From DASSUC01 sp035650075 (GTDB lineage Bacteria; Actinomycetota; Actinomycetes; Mycobacteriales; Micromonosporaceae), in NCBI GenBank assembly GCA_035650075.1, contig DASRII010000513.1, positions 1 to 11,359 on the forward strand: a stretch of DNA of 11,359 nt, in the 5' to 3' direction. The notes under the pieces were generated by a model, which was given only the letters and a program-made list of their open reading frames with translations, was not told the origin of the DNA and ran no database searches. A program made the translations under genes and the position numbers. Every line of letters begins with the position of its first letter. Position 1 is the first letter of the stretch. This document shows, in pieces, positions 1-6,058 of this stretch.

Positions 1-360
1 GGCGACACCGTGTACCCGGGCCGCCTATACGGTTTCGACATGCCCACGTTCGTCGCGAGCATGGACCGGCTGGTGGCCTTTGCCGAGGCACGGCCCGTCA
101 CGCACGTGATGGGCTGCCACATCGAGATGTCGCGCAAGTCCGGGCGGGACTACCCGTTGGGTTCGAAGTTCCAACCCGACGAGCCGCCGCTGCAGATGAC
201 GATGGACCAACTGCGCGCCGTCCGGGACGCGACGCACGCGGCGGCGAGCAAGCCGGGGGTACACGTGCACGACGACTTCATCGTGTTCAACGGCACCGGC
301 AAGCTGGCGACCGTGAAACTGTTGCTGCGTACGCTCCGTCAGCGGATCGCGAGACGCTGA
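1..360 (+). CDS. MBL-fold metallo-hydrolase, C-terminal fragment
   Basis: The reading frame is open from base 1 and ends in TGA at 358-360, so only the last 119 residues of a longer protein are present; the true start lies left of the window. The fragment opens with GDTVYPGRLY, the strand carrying the metal-bridging Asp of the metallo-beta-lactamase fold. About 35 residues later comes VMGCHIEMS, whose His (bases 118-120) fits the last metal ligand. The following DYPLGSKFQPDE and helical tail are typical of small actinobacterial MBL-fold hydrolases. The substrate cannot be told from this part. The gene converges on the minus-strand DUF6282 gene and the two 3' ends overlap by 22 bp (339-360), leaving no room for a terminator between them. 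The family call is fairly secure; a specific activity is not supported. Confidence 0.85.
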   Translation, partial: GDTVYPGRLYGFDMPTFVASMDRLVAFAEARPVTHVMGCHIEMSRKSGRDYPLGSKFQPDEPPLQMTMDQLRAVRDATHAAASKPGVHVHDDFIVFNGTGKLATVKLLLRTLRQRIARR

Positions 361-1265
361 CTGTTCGTCACGATGGCGTGGCGCACTTCGTCCTCGGCAA
401 ACCCGGCTTCCAGCAACGCATCGGCCATCAGCGCGAGCCCGTCCTCGACTGGCGGGTTGTCCGGCTGGCCGAGGTCCGTCGTGATCAGAGACCGGGTCAA
501 CCCGGTACGCCGGATGTTCTCCACCATCACCGACCAGTCGCACTTGCCTGTGTACGGCGTGGTGAACGTCCGTTCCAGCAAGGCGCCCAGGTCGGCGAGC
601 GCGAGCTGCTCGTCGACGGACAGTCGCTGGTACGGGAAGTCCGGATGGGTGACGACCACGTGGCGTACCCCCAACTCGACCGCCGCCCGCGTGACCGCGA
701 GAATCTCCGCGCGGCCGAGGTGACCGGTGGCCAGGACCATCTCGTGTTCGGCGATCAGGCGCAGCACGTCCCGCGTCTGTGGCAGCGGCCGGCCGTCGGA
801 GTCCACGACCGCGACCTCGTCCGGCTGCATGCCCTTTGCGCGCAGCTCGTCTTGCAGCGCGAGCCACAGCGGCGGCGCGGCGTCCGGTGGCATAGTGCCG
901 TGGGCGGCCCGGTGGTTGGCAGCGTCCACTGTGGGCAGCCAGACGACACGCGCACCCGAGCGGGCGGCGATCTCGACGGCGAGCGGGTTCATGCCGCCGA
1001 CCGACGCGTTGAGCGTGATGGCGCCGATCGCGTCGATGCCCGGGACCGCCGCGTTGACAACGGAGGCGCGTTCGGCCGTTGGTACGTAGTGTGACTTGAG
1101 CGCGAAGCCGGTCAGGCCCACCTCGAGGAACCGGCGGGCGAGTTCGAGGTCGGTGATCCGGCGCCGCATCACGTCGGGCGCGATGTGCACGTGCAGGTCG
1201 TAGGCTCCACGTACGAGGTCGCGAGCGGCCTGGCTCGGCTCGAGCGAACGCAGCATCGTCGGCAT
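339..1265 (-). CDS. DUF6282 family amidohydrolase-like protein
   Basis: The protein has 308 residues and an amidohydrolase/PHP-like TIM-barrel pattern. Visible elements are YDLHVHIAPD (His25, His27, Asp31, the HxH metal site after strand 1), FALKSHY (Lys57, His59), ATGHLG (His182), VVVTHPDFP (His207) and TTDLGQPDNP (Asp264). This layout matches DUF6282 proteins, which resemble metal-dependent hydrolases but have no settled substrate. Start: I chose the ATG at 1265; a second in-frame ATG at 1256 is an alternative, and neither has a clear Shine-Dalgarno sequence. The gene diverges from the DUF1932 dehydrogenase across only 27 bp, so the two promoters must overlap each other or the neighbouring coding sequence. 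Such pairing hints at one catabolic pathway, which is inference. Its 3' end overlaps the MBL gene. No truncation is seen. Confidence 0.85.
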   Translation of the reverse strand: MPTMLRSLEPSQAARDLVRGAYDLHVHIAPDVMRRRITDLELARRFLEVGLTGFALKSHYVPTAERASVVNAAVPGIDAIGAITLNASVGGMNPLAVEIAARSGARVVWLPTVDAANHRAAHGTMPPDAAPPLWLALQDELRAKGMQPDEVAVVDSDGRPLPQTRDVLRLIAEHEMVLATGHLGRAEILAVTRAAVELGVRHVVVTHPDFPYQRLSVDEQLALADLGALLERTFTTPYTGKCDWSVMVENIRRTGLTRSLITTDLGQPDNPPVEDGLALMADALLEAGFAEDEVRHAIVTNSQRLAIR

Positions 1266-1292
1266 GAACCCAATGTCAGTGAGGTGCCTCGG

Positions 1293-2087
1293 ATGGGTCA
1301 ACCCACACCACCCTGCGTAGCCGTACTCGGGCTCGGCGAAGCGGGTACGGCGATCGCGGTCGACCTGCGGGACGCGGGTGCGGTGGTCCGTGGCTACGAC
1401 CCTGTGGCCGACGCACCACCGGGAGTCACCGCGTGCCCGCATGAGGCCGACGCGGTGACCGGTGCCGACGTAGTGCTGAGCATCAACGCGGCCGGTGCGG
1501 CCCTCGACGTGCTGCGAGCCGGCCGGAAGGGCGCCGCCGCCGGTACCGTGTGGGCCGACCTGAACACGTCCTCGCCGGAGTTGAAGCGGCAGTTGGCCGC
1601 GCTGTGCGACGACGCCGGCCTCGCGCTGGCCGACGTGGCGCTGATGGCTCCCGTGCCGGGCCGGGGACTGGCTACCCCGGCGCTGGCATCGGGTCCCGGT
1701 GCGGCCCGGTACGCGGAACTGCTGACGCCGCTGGGTGCGGACGTGGAGGTGCTCGACGGGCCGCCCGGTCTGGCCGCCACCCGCAAGCTGCTGCGCAGCG
1801 TGTTCCTCAAGGGCATCGCGGCGGCGCTCATCGAGGCACTGACCGCCGCCCGCGCCGCCGGCTGCGAGGACTGGTTGCGGGACAACGTCGTCGCGGAGCT
1901 GACCGCGGCCGACGCCCGTACCGTCGAACGGCTCGAGACCGGGACGTACAAGCACGCCGGCCGCCGGGTCGCCGAGGTGGCCGCGACGGTAGACCTGCTG
2001 AACGAGCTGGGCGTGCCGTCCCGGATCAGTACCGCCACCCGCGAGTGGCTGGAGGCGCTGGCCGGCCGACATAGGATGGCCGAATGA
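1293..2087 (+). CDS. NAD(P)-binding DUF1932 domain dehydrogenase
   Basis: The 264-residue protein is of the beta-hydroxyacid / 6-phosphogluconate dehydrogenase type. The N-terminal Rossmann fold begins with VAVLGLGEAGTAIA (Gly13-x-Gly15-x-x-Gly18), and GYDP at 34-37 ends the second strand. ADLNTSSP (88-95) sits where this superfamily has its substrate-binding D-x-(S/T)-(S/T) loop, and APVPGRG (119-125) follows. The C-terminal part from about residue 165 (KLLRSVFLKGIAAALIEAL) is the all-helical DUF1932 domain, with Lys165 or Lys173 as the likely catalytic lysine. Expected role: NAD(P)-dependent oxidation or reduction of a small hydroxyacid or similar substrate, in the cytosol. The ATG at 1293 has GAGG at 1281-1284 upstream. 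It diverges from the DUF6282 gene and ends in an ATGA overlap with the Mut7-C gene, so the two are probably co-translated. Confidence 0.87.
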   Translation: MGQPTPPCVAVLGLGEAGTAIAVDLRDAGAVVRGYDPVADAPPGVTACPHEADAVTGADVVLSINAAGAALDVLRAGRKGAAAGTVWADLNTSSPELKRQLAALCDDAGLALADVALMAPVPGRGLATPALASGPGAARYAELLTPLGADVEVLDGPPGLAATRKLLRSVFLKGIAAALIEALTAARAAGCEDWLRDNVVAELTAADARTVERLETGTYKHAGRRVAEVAATVDLLNELGVPSRISTATREWLEALAGRHRMAE

Positions 2088-2812
2088 CCGGCACAGCGCG
2101 GATGCGGGTGGCCGCGCCGCTGCGGTTCCTGCTGTCGCCGCGGCACCGGCGTCGCAGCGAGGTCGACGTAACAATCGACGACGCGGCTACCGCGGTGCAT
2201 GTGGTCGAGTCGCTGGGCGTCCCCCGGACGGAGATCGGTGAGTTCCGTGGGGCGGCACCGGATGGGCGGTTGGCCGACGGTGACGTCGTCGATGTGCTGC
2301 CGGTCGTCCGTCCACAGCGGACGTGGCCGCCCCGGTTCGTGCTCGACGTGCACCTCGGTACGCTCGCCCGCCGGATGCGGTTGCTGGGTCTCGATGTGGC
2401 CTACCGCAACGATGCGGAGGACGCCGAACTGGTGGCGCAGGGCGCGGCCGAGCAGCGCATCGTGCTGACCCAGGACCGCGGTCTGCTCCGGCGCCGCGCG
2501 TTGGTGGCCGGTGCGTTCGTCCGCGGCAGCCGCCCCGACGAGCAGCTCGCCGACGTCCTCGACCGGTTCGACCCGCCGCTGGCGCCGTGGTCGCGGTGCC
2601 CGGCGTGCAACGGCCGGCTCGAGGCCATCGCCAAACACGAGGTGCTGCACCTGCTCGAGCCCGGCACGCGCCGCTCGTACAGCACCTTCTCGCGCTGCGT
2701 CGCGTGTGGCCGACCGTACTGGCGCGGGGCGCATTCCGGCCGGCTCGACGCGATCGTCGCGACCACCTCGGTCGGCACCGATGAGTTTGTGGCAGGACGC
2801 CGGTCCTACTGA
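2084..2812 (+). CDS. Mut7-C RNase domain protein with ubiquitin-like N-terminus
   Basis: The 242-residue protein has three parts. Residues 7-77 form a ThiS/ubiquitin-like beta-grasp (RVAAPLRFLL...GDVVDVLPVV). Residues 84-165 form the PIN-like Mut7-C core, with acidic residues expected in the nuclease site: Asp88 in FVLDVHLG, Asp104 in LLGLDV, Asp110 and Asp113, and Asp131 in VLTQDRGLL. The C-terminus is a zinc ribbon with Cys172/Cys175 (CPAC) and Cys205/Cys208 (CVAC). This is the usual bacterial Mut7-C plus Mut7-C-ubiquitin architecture and length. The predicted role is an RNase, cytosolic, of unknown target. The start is set by the ATGA overlap with the preceding dehydrogenase stop and by AGGA at 2073-2076; Met7 is a possible alternative. 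The coupling to a dehydrogenase is unexplained. All likely catalytic and zinc residues are present. Confidence 0.88.
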   Translation: MTGTARMRVAAPLRFLLSPRHRRRSEVDVTIDDAATAVHVVESLGVPRTEIGEFRGAAPDGRLADGDVVDVLPVVRPQRTWPPRFVLDVHLGTLARRMRLLGLDVAYRNDAEDAELVAQGAAEQRIVLTQDRGLLRRRALVAGAFVRGSRPDEQLADVLDRFDPPLAPWSRCPACNGRLEAIAKHEVLHLLEPGTRRSYSTFSRCVACGRPYWRGAHSGRLDAIVATTSVGTDEFVAGRRSY

Positions 2813-2848
2813 CGTACAGCGCACGCTGACAACCACCAGGAGGGCATC

Positions 2849-3397
2849 ATGGGCAAGATCGCGTCGTATTTCTTCATCTCGCTGGACGGCGTCGTGGAGT
2901 CTCCCGACAAGTGGCATTTCCCGTACTTCAACGACGAGATGGGTGCCGCGGTCGGGTCGACCATGGAGAACGCCTCCGCCATGCTGATGGGCCGCGTGCT
3001 CTACCAGGAGTGGGCGGAGTACTGGCCGAACCAGGGCGACGACGTACCGTTCGCGTCGTTCATCAACAACATCCCCAAGTACGTGCTGTCGAACACGTTG
3101 AAGGAAGCGACCTGGAACAACACCACCGTCCTGTCCGGGGACAACGTCGCCGAGCAGCTTCGTGAGATCAAGGCGCGCACCGAGGGCGACATCAACATGT
3201 CCGGCAGCGCCACCACGGTACGGTGGTTGCTGGCCAACGGTCTCCTCGACGAGCTGGGGCTGCTGGTGCACCCGATCGCGGTCGGCAGCGGCCAGCGGCT
3301 GTTCGAGGACACGCCGACGCACCCGTTGAAGCTCGTGAACAGCGAGACGTTCACGACGGGCGTGCTGAACCTGACGTACGCGCCCGCCGACAGCTAG
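2849..3397 (+). CDS. Dihydrofolate-reductase-family (RibD C-terminal-like) protein
   Basis: The 182-residue protein begins KIASYFFISLDGVVE, the first strand and loop of the RibD-C/DHFR fold. It continues with LMGRVLYQEW (46-55), the strand-helix unit of the NADPH site, and MSGSATTVRWLLANGLLDEL (117-136), the Gly-rich cofactor loop and helix. It ends with HPIAVGSGQRLFED (141-154), a hallmark of this family. Members are presumed NAD(P)H-dependent reductases; most, like this one, have no proven substrate and are not the essential folate enzyme. The start is well fixed by AGGAGG at 2838-2843, five bases before the ATG. It follows the Mut7-C gene by 36 bp and precedes the PAC2 gene by 28 bp on the same strand, so read-through transcription is likely. 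Confidence 0.92.
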   Translation: MGKIASYFFISLDGVVESPDKWHFPYFNDEMGAAVGSTMENASAMLMGRVLYQEWAEYWPNQGDDVPFASFINNIPKYVLSNTLKEATWNNTTVLSGDNVAEQLREIKARTEGDINMSGSATTVRWLLANGLLDELGLLVHPIAVGSGQRLFEDTPTHPLKLVNSETFTTGVLNLTYAPADS

Positions 3398-3425
3398 CGT
3401 TGACAGCACGCCGCAGGAAAGGCAG

Positions 3426-4355
3426 GTGTGCCCGGTGCTCGATCCGCAGGGGCTCTATGTGCTCGCCGATGACGTACCCGACCTGGGTCGGCCGGTGCTG
3501 ATCCAGGCGATGACCGGATTCGTCGACGCCGGAGCGGCCTCGCGGATCGCCCGGGAACACCTGCTCGACCGGCTGGATTCTCGGGTGCTGGTCACGTTCG
3601 ACATCGACCAGCTCCTGGACTACCGGTCCCGCCGGCCGGTCATGCTCTTCGTTGAAGACCACTGGGAGCGGTACGAGGAACCGCGGCTGGAGATGCATCT
3701 GTTGCGGGATGCCGCCGCCAGCCCGTTCCTCCTCCTCGCCGGGCCAGAGCCGGACCTGCAGTGGGAGCGCTTCATCGCGGCACTCGTCCAGCTCTTCGAA
3801 CAGCTCGGCGTCCGCGTCAGCGTCGGGCTCAACGCCATCCCGATGGCGGTACCGCACACGAGGCCGATCGGGGTCACCGCGCACGCGACGAGGCCGGAGC
3901 TGATCGCCGGATACGAGCCGTGGTTGCAACGGGTCCAGGTCCCCGGCGGTGCGGGCAACCTGCTGGAGTACCGGCTGGGGCAGCGGGGTTACGACGCGAT
4001 GGGTTTCGCGGTCCACGTCCCGCACTATCTCGCCCAGACCGACTTCCCCGCGGCGGCCGAGGTGCTCCTCGACAGCGTGTCCCGGTCCACCGGCCTGGCC
4101 CTGCCCACCGACGAACTGCGCGCGGCCGGCGACGCGACCCGTGCCGACATCGACAAGCAGGTGGCCCAGGCCGAGGAGGCGAGCGCGTTGGTACAGGCGC
4201 TCGAAGAGCAGTACGACGCGTTCATCCGCGGCCGCCAGGGGCCGAGCCTGCTCGCGACCGACACCGGTGAGCTGCCGACCGCCGAGGAGCTTGGCGCTGA
4301 ACTCGAGCGTTTCCTCGCCGAGCGCGCCAAGCCCAACGACCCGCCGCCCAGCTGA
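3426..4355 (+). CDS. PAC2 family protein (proteasome-assembly-chaperone fold)
   Basis: The protein has 309 residues from the GTG at 3426. The PAC2 domain spans about residues 20-230: DLGRPVLIQAMTGFVDAGAA (19-38) is the signature first strand and loop, followed by VLVTFDIDQLLDYRSRRP (54-71), FLLLAGPEPDLQWE (101-114), GLNAIPMAVPHTRP (134-147) and LEYRLGQRGYDAMGFAVHVPHYL (180-202). The last 75 residues are charged and helical, probably coiled coil. Actinobacteria carry several PAC2 proteins; a link to proteasome or nucleotide biology is inferred from fold only. The start is uncertain: AGGAAAGG (3415-3422) sits close to GTG 3426, but GTG 3435 would give an N-terminus beginning (M)LDPQGLY, closer to what I expect for the family. 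It ends flush against the convergent cupin gene (stops at 4353-4355 and 4356-4358). Confidence 0.9.
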   Translation: MCPVLDPQGLYVLADDVPDLGRPVLIQAMTGFVDAGAASRIAREHLLDRLDSRVLVTFDIDQLLDYRSRRPVMLFVEDHWERYEEPRLEMHLLRDAAASPFLLLAGPEPDLQWERFIAALVQLFEQLGVRVSVGLNAIPMAVPHTRPIGVTAHATRPELIAGYEPWLQRVQVPGGAGNLLEYRLGQRGYDAMGFAVHVPHYLAQTDFPAAAEVLLDSVSRSTGLALPTDELRAAGDATRADIDKQVAQAEEASALVQALEEQYDAFIRGRQGPSLLATDTGELPTAEELGAELERFLAERAKPNDPPPS

Positions 4356-4718
4356 TCACTTCTTCTTGGCGTAGTCCCCGAACTCGCCGAAGTCCACCGC
4401 TACGCAGTCCTCGTTGCCGACGACCTCCGCGTCGTGCCCGGGCGGCACCGCCATGACATCGCCGGGGCCGTACGTCTCCTGGGAGCCGTCGTCCATCGTG
4501 ACCCGCATCTTCCCGGAGATGATGTAGCCGAGGTGCGAGGTCTGGCAGCTGTTCGTCTTCGCGATTGGCTTCACGTTGACCGACCACCGCCAACCCGGCT
4601 CGAAGACCGCCCGGCCGATCGGCTTCCCCGCGACCATCACGACGTCCGCGCGACCCTTACCCTCGAATGGCCGCGTCTCGTCGGGCTTGTCGAAGTTCTT
4701 GCGTTCGATGCCGCTCAT
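4356..4718 (-). CDS. Small cupin domain protein
   Basis: This is a 120-residue single-domain cupin. Motif 1 is non-canonical: the first ligand position of the usual HxH...E pattern is replaced by CQTSHLGYIISG (Cys58, His62, Tyr65). Motif 2 is GPGDVMAVPPGHDAEVVG, with His95. The Cys-x3-His form recurs in a subset of actinobacterial cupins, so this looks like a subfamily trait, not damage. Metal binding, if any, would use Cys58, His62 and His95. No reaction can be assigned; a sensor or small-molecule binding role is as likely as catalysis. The ATG at 4718 is preceded on its strand by a G-run (4725-4729) that may act as the ribosome site. It diverges from the lipoprotein gene across 108 bp and converges on PAC2 with no spacer. 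Confidence 0.88.
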   Translation of the reverse strand: MSGIERKNFDKPDETRPFEGKGRADVVMVAGKPIGRAVFEPGWRWSVNVKPIAKTNSCQTSHLGYIISGKMRVTMDDGSQETYGPGDVMAVPPGHDAEVVGNEDCVAVDFGEFGDYAKKK

Positions 4719-4736
4719 GGTTGAACCCCCGTTGGT

Positions 4737-4754
4737 CTCGTGCGTGATCACGAG
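4737..4754. promoter_or_regulatory. Inverted repeat, possible operator in the cupin/lipoprotein intergenic region
   Basis: CTCGTG and CACGAG form a perfect 6-bp inverted repeat around a 6-bp spacer (CGTGAT). It overlaps the candidate cupin -10 and the predicted transcription start, which is where a dimeric repressor would bind. No regulator gene is adjacent, and the repeat could be chance in GC-rich DNA. Confidence 0.3.
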
Positions 4755-4758
4755 TTTA
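4753..4758 (-). promoter_or_regulatory. Candidate -10 element of the cupin gene
   Basis: On the minus strand this reads TAAACT, matching the actinobacterial TAnnnT -10 pattern, 34 bases before the cupin ATG. No good -35 is visible at the expected distance, so this is a tentative call. The predicted transcription start would fall inside the adjacent inverted repeat. Confidence 0.3.
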
Positions 4759-4783
4759 GGCAATGTCACGACGGTTGGTCCGA

Positions 4784-4798
4784 GGTTCTCGAGGAACC
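4784..4798. repeat. Short inverted repeat upstream of the lipoprotein gene
   Basis: GGTTC and GAACC arms of 5 bp flank TCGAG, about 28 bases before the lipoprotein ATG. It may be an operator or a small 5'-UTR hairpin. Only five paired bases support it. Confidence 0.2.
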
Positions 4799-4826
4799 GG
4801 GGCCGGCTCGAAAACGTCGGACCGAC

Positions 4827-5240
4827 ATGCGAATGGTTCTGCTCGTTCTTCTCCTCCTGGCCGGCTGTGCGGCGCCGGAGTCTCCGCAGTCTCCGCCGTC
4901 CTCTCCATCCGATGGTCGGGTTGTGGAGCTCGTGTCGTACGAGCGGCAGGGTGGGATCGCGGGCTTCCATGACCAGCTGGTCGTGCGATCGGACGGTTCG
5001 TACTCCTTGAACGGGGCCGACGCCGGAACGCTCCCCTCGAGCGAGCTGGCCGACCTGCGCCGCGCGCTCGAGTCGGCCGGCTTCGCGACCCTGCCGACCG
5101 ACAGTCCACTTCGGGTAGCCGACGGTTTCGTGCACACGATCCGGTACGGCGGCTACGAGATCCGCGCGGGTGACGGCAGCATCCCTGGTTCGTTGGAGCC
5201 GGTCGTCGACATCCTCGGCAGGATCGTTCAACAGCAGTAG
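4827..5240 (+). CDS. Small secreted lipoprotein, emfourin-like
   Basis: The 137-residue protein begins with a short basic-hydrophobic signal peptide and the lipobox LLAGC, with Cys14 as the lipidated residue; it should be anchored on the outer face of the membrane. A Ser/Pro-rich linker (15-29) leads to a compact beta domain: VELVSYERQGGIAGFHDQLV (33-52), a helix LADLRRALESAGFATLP (74-90), then DGFVHTIRYGGYEIRAGDG (99-117) and a final helix. The order of (Y/R)xxGGxAG, short strands, the helix ending FxxLP, and a C-terminal Pro-helix resembles the protealysin-inhibitor emfourin family. That assignment rests on recognition of the pattern and was not tested. The ATG at 4827 is chosen because it gives the signal peptide; ATG 4833 is equally possible. 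The 3' end overlaps the hydrolase gene by 13 bp. Confidence 0.75.
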   Translation: MRMVLLVLLLLAGCAAPESPQSPPSSPSDGRVVELVSYERQGGIAGFHDQLVVRSDGSYSLNGADAGTLPSSELADLRRALESAGFATLPTDSPLRVADGFVHTIRYGGYEIRAGDGSIPGSLEPVVDILGRIVQQQ

Positions 5241-6049
5241 CGACCGAGGAAGTCGAGCAGCAACGCGTTCACAGCTTCGGGCGCCTCCAACGGCATCCAG
5301 TGGCCGATCCCCTCGAGCCGCTCGTACCGCCACGGCCCGGTGACGTACGCCGTGGAGCCGGTCATCTGCTCCTCGGTCAATGCCAGGTCGCCGGCGCTCC
5401 AGACACCCATCGTCGGTACCGGTACCGGCGGCAATTTCGTCGGCTCCGCGACGAGGGACTCCGGCGACAGGATCGCCCGGTACAGGTTCAGACTCGCGGT
5501 CAGCGCGCCGGGATCGGCCAGGCGGGCGACGACCTCCTCGATGTCCGGATGCCTCGACCACTCCCGCAGGTTGCGGAAGTCGGCGTCGCTCAGCCACCGC
5601 TCGGCGATGCCCCGGAACTGGAACAGCAGCATGTACCACGACTTCGCCCGCTGGCCCCAGCCGGCGCCGCGGAAGGCCGCCGGATGGCCGACCGACAGCG
5701 CGGTGAGCGTGGCGACCCGTTCCGGCGCCAGCGCGGCGGTCATCCACGCGATGGCGGCTCCCCAGTCGTGTCCGACGAGGTGTGCGCGCTCGACCACCAG
5801 CCGGTCCAGTACCCCGAGCACGTCGCCGACCATGCGGGGCGCGGTGTACGCCGCCACGTCGACGGGCCGGCTGGACTCGCCGAAGCCGCGCAGATCCGGC
5901 GCGATCACCCGGTACCCGCCGGCCTCCAGAGCCGGCATCTGGTACCGCCACAGCTCCGCGGTATCGGGCCAGCCGTGCAGCAGCACGACGGGCTCGCCGG
6001 TACCGCTGTCGCGAACCCGCAGCTTGACGTCGTCGAGTTCGACGAACAT
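5228..6049 (-). CDS. Alpha/beta hydrolase, epoxide-hydrolase type
   Basis: The protein has 273 residues, a full alpha/beta-hydrolase fold. HGWPD (25-29) is the oxyanion loop typical of epoxide hydrolases. GHDWGA (93-98) places the nucleophile Asp95 in the elbow, where an esterase would have Ser. Asp221 in SAGDLAL and His250 in GIGHWMP complete the triad. The cap contains WYMLLFQF (Tyr139) and LNLYRAI (Tyr190), fitting the two tyrosines that activate the epoxide oxygen. The predicted reaction is epoxide to vicinal diol, in the cytosol; haloalkane dehalogenase is less likely given the tyrosine pair. The ATG has GAGGAGG immediately upstream, overlapping the stop of the FAD gene (9-bp gap), so the two are an operon. 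The last codons overlap the convergent lipoprotein gene. Confidence 0.9.
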   Translation of the reverse strand: MFVELDDVKLRVRDSGTGEPVVLLHGWPDTAELWRYQMPALEAGGYRVIAPDLRGFGESSRPVDVAAYTAPRMVGDVLGVLDRLVVERAHLVGHDWGAAIAWMTAALAPERVATLTALSVGHPAAFRGAGWGQRAKSWYMLLFQFRGIAERWLSDADFRNLREWSRHPDIEEVVARLADPGALTASLNLYRAILSPESLVAEPTKLPPVPVPTMGVWSAGDLALTEEQMTGSTAYVTGPWRYERLEGIGHWMPLEAPEAVNALLLDFLGRYCC

Positions 6050-6058
6050 GGGTCCTCC

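Noticed and set aside
1394..3409. Long open frame of 671 codons on the minus strand
   Set aside because: It lies opposite three well-supported plus-strand genes and its translation is Arg/Ala/Val-rich with no domain pattern; GC bias keeps such antisense frames open.
4351..4360. Terminator between the convergent PAC2 and cupin genes
   Set aside because: The stop codons abut exactly and no hairpin is visible around them; the convergent overlaps at 339-360 and 5228-5240 likewise leave no room.
5413..5432. Recurring GGTACC/CGTAC words across the window as a functional motif
   Set aside because: They fall mostly inside coding sequence in different frames and look like genome word bias; without counts against a background they are not a feature.
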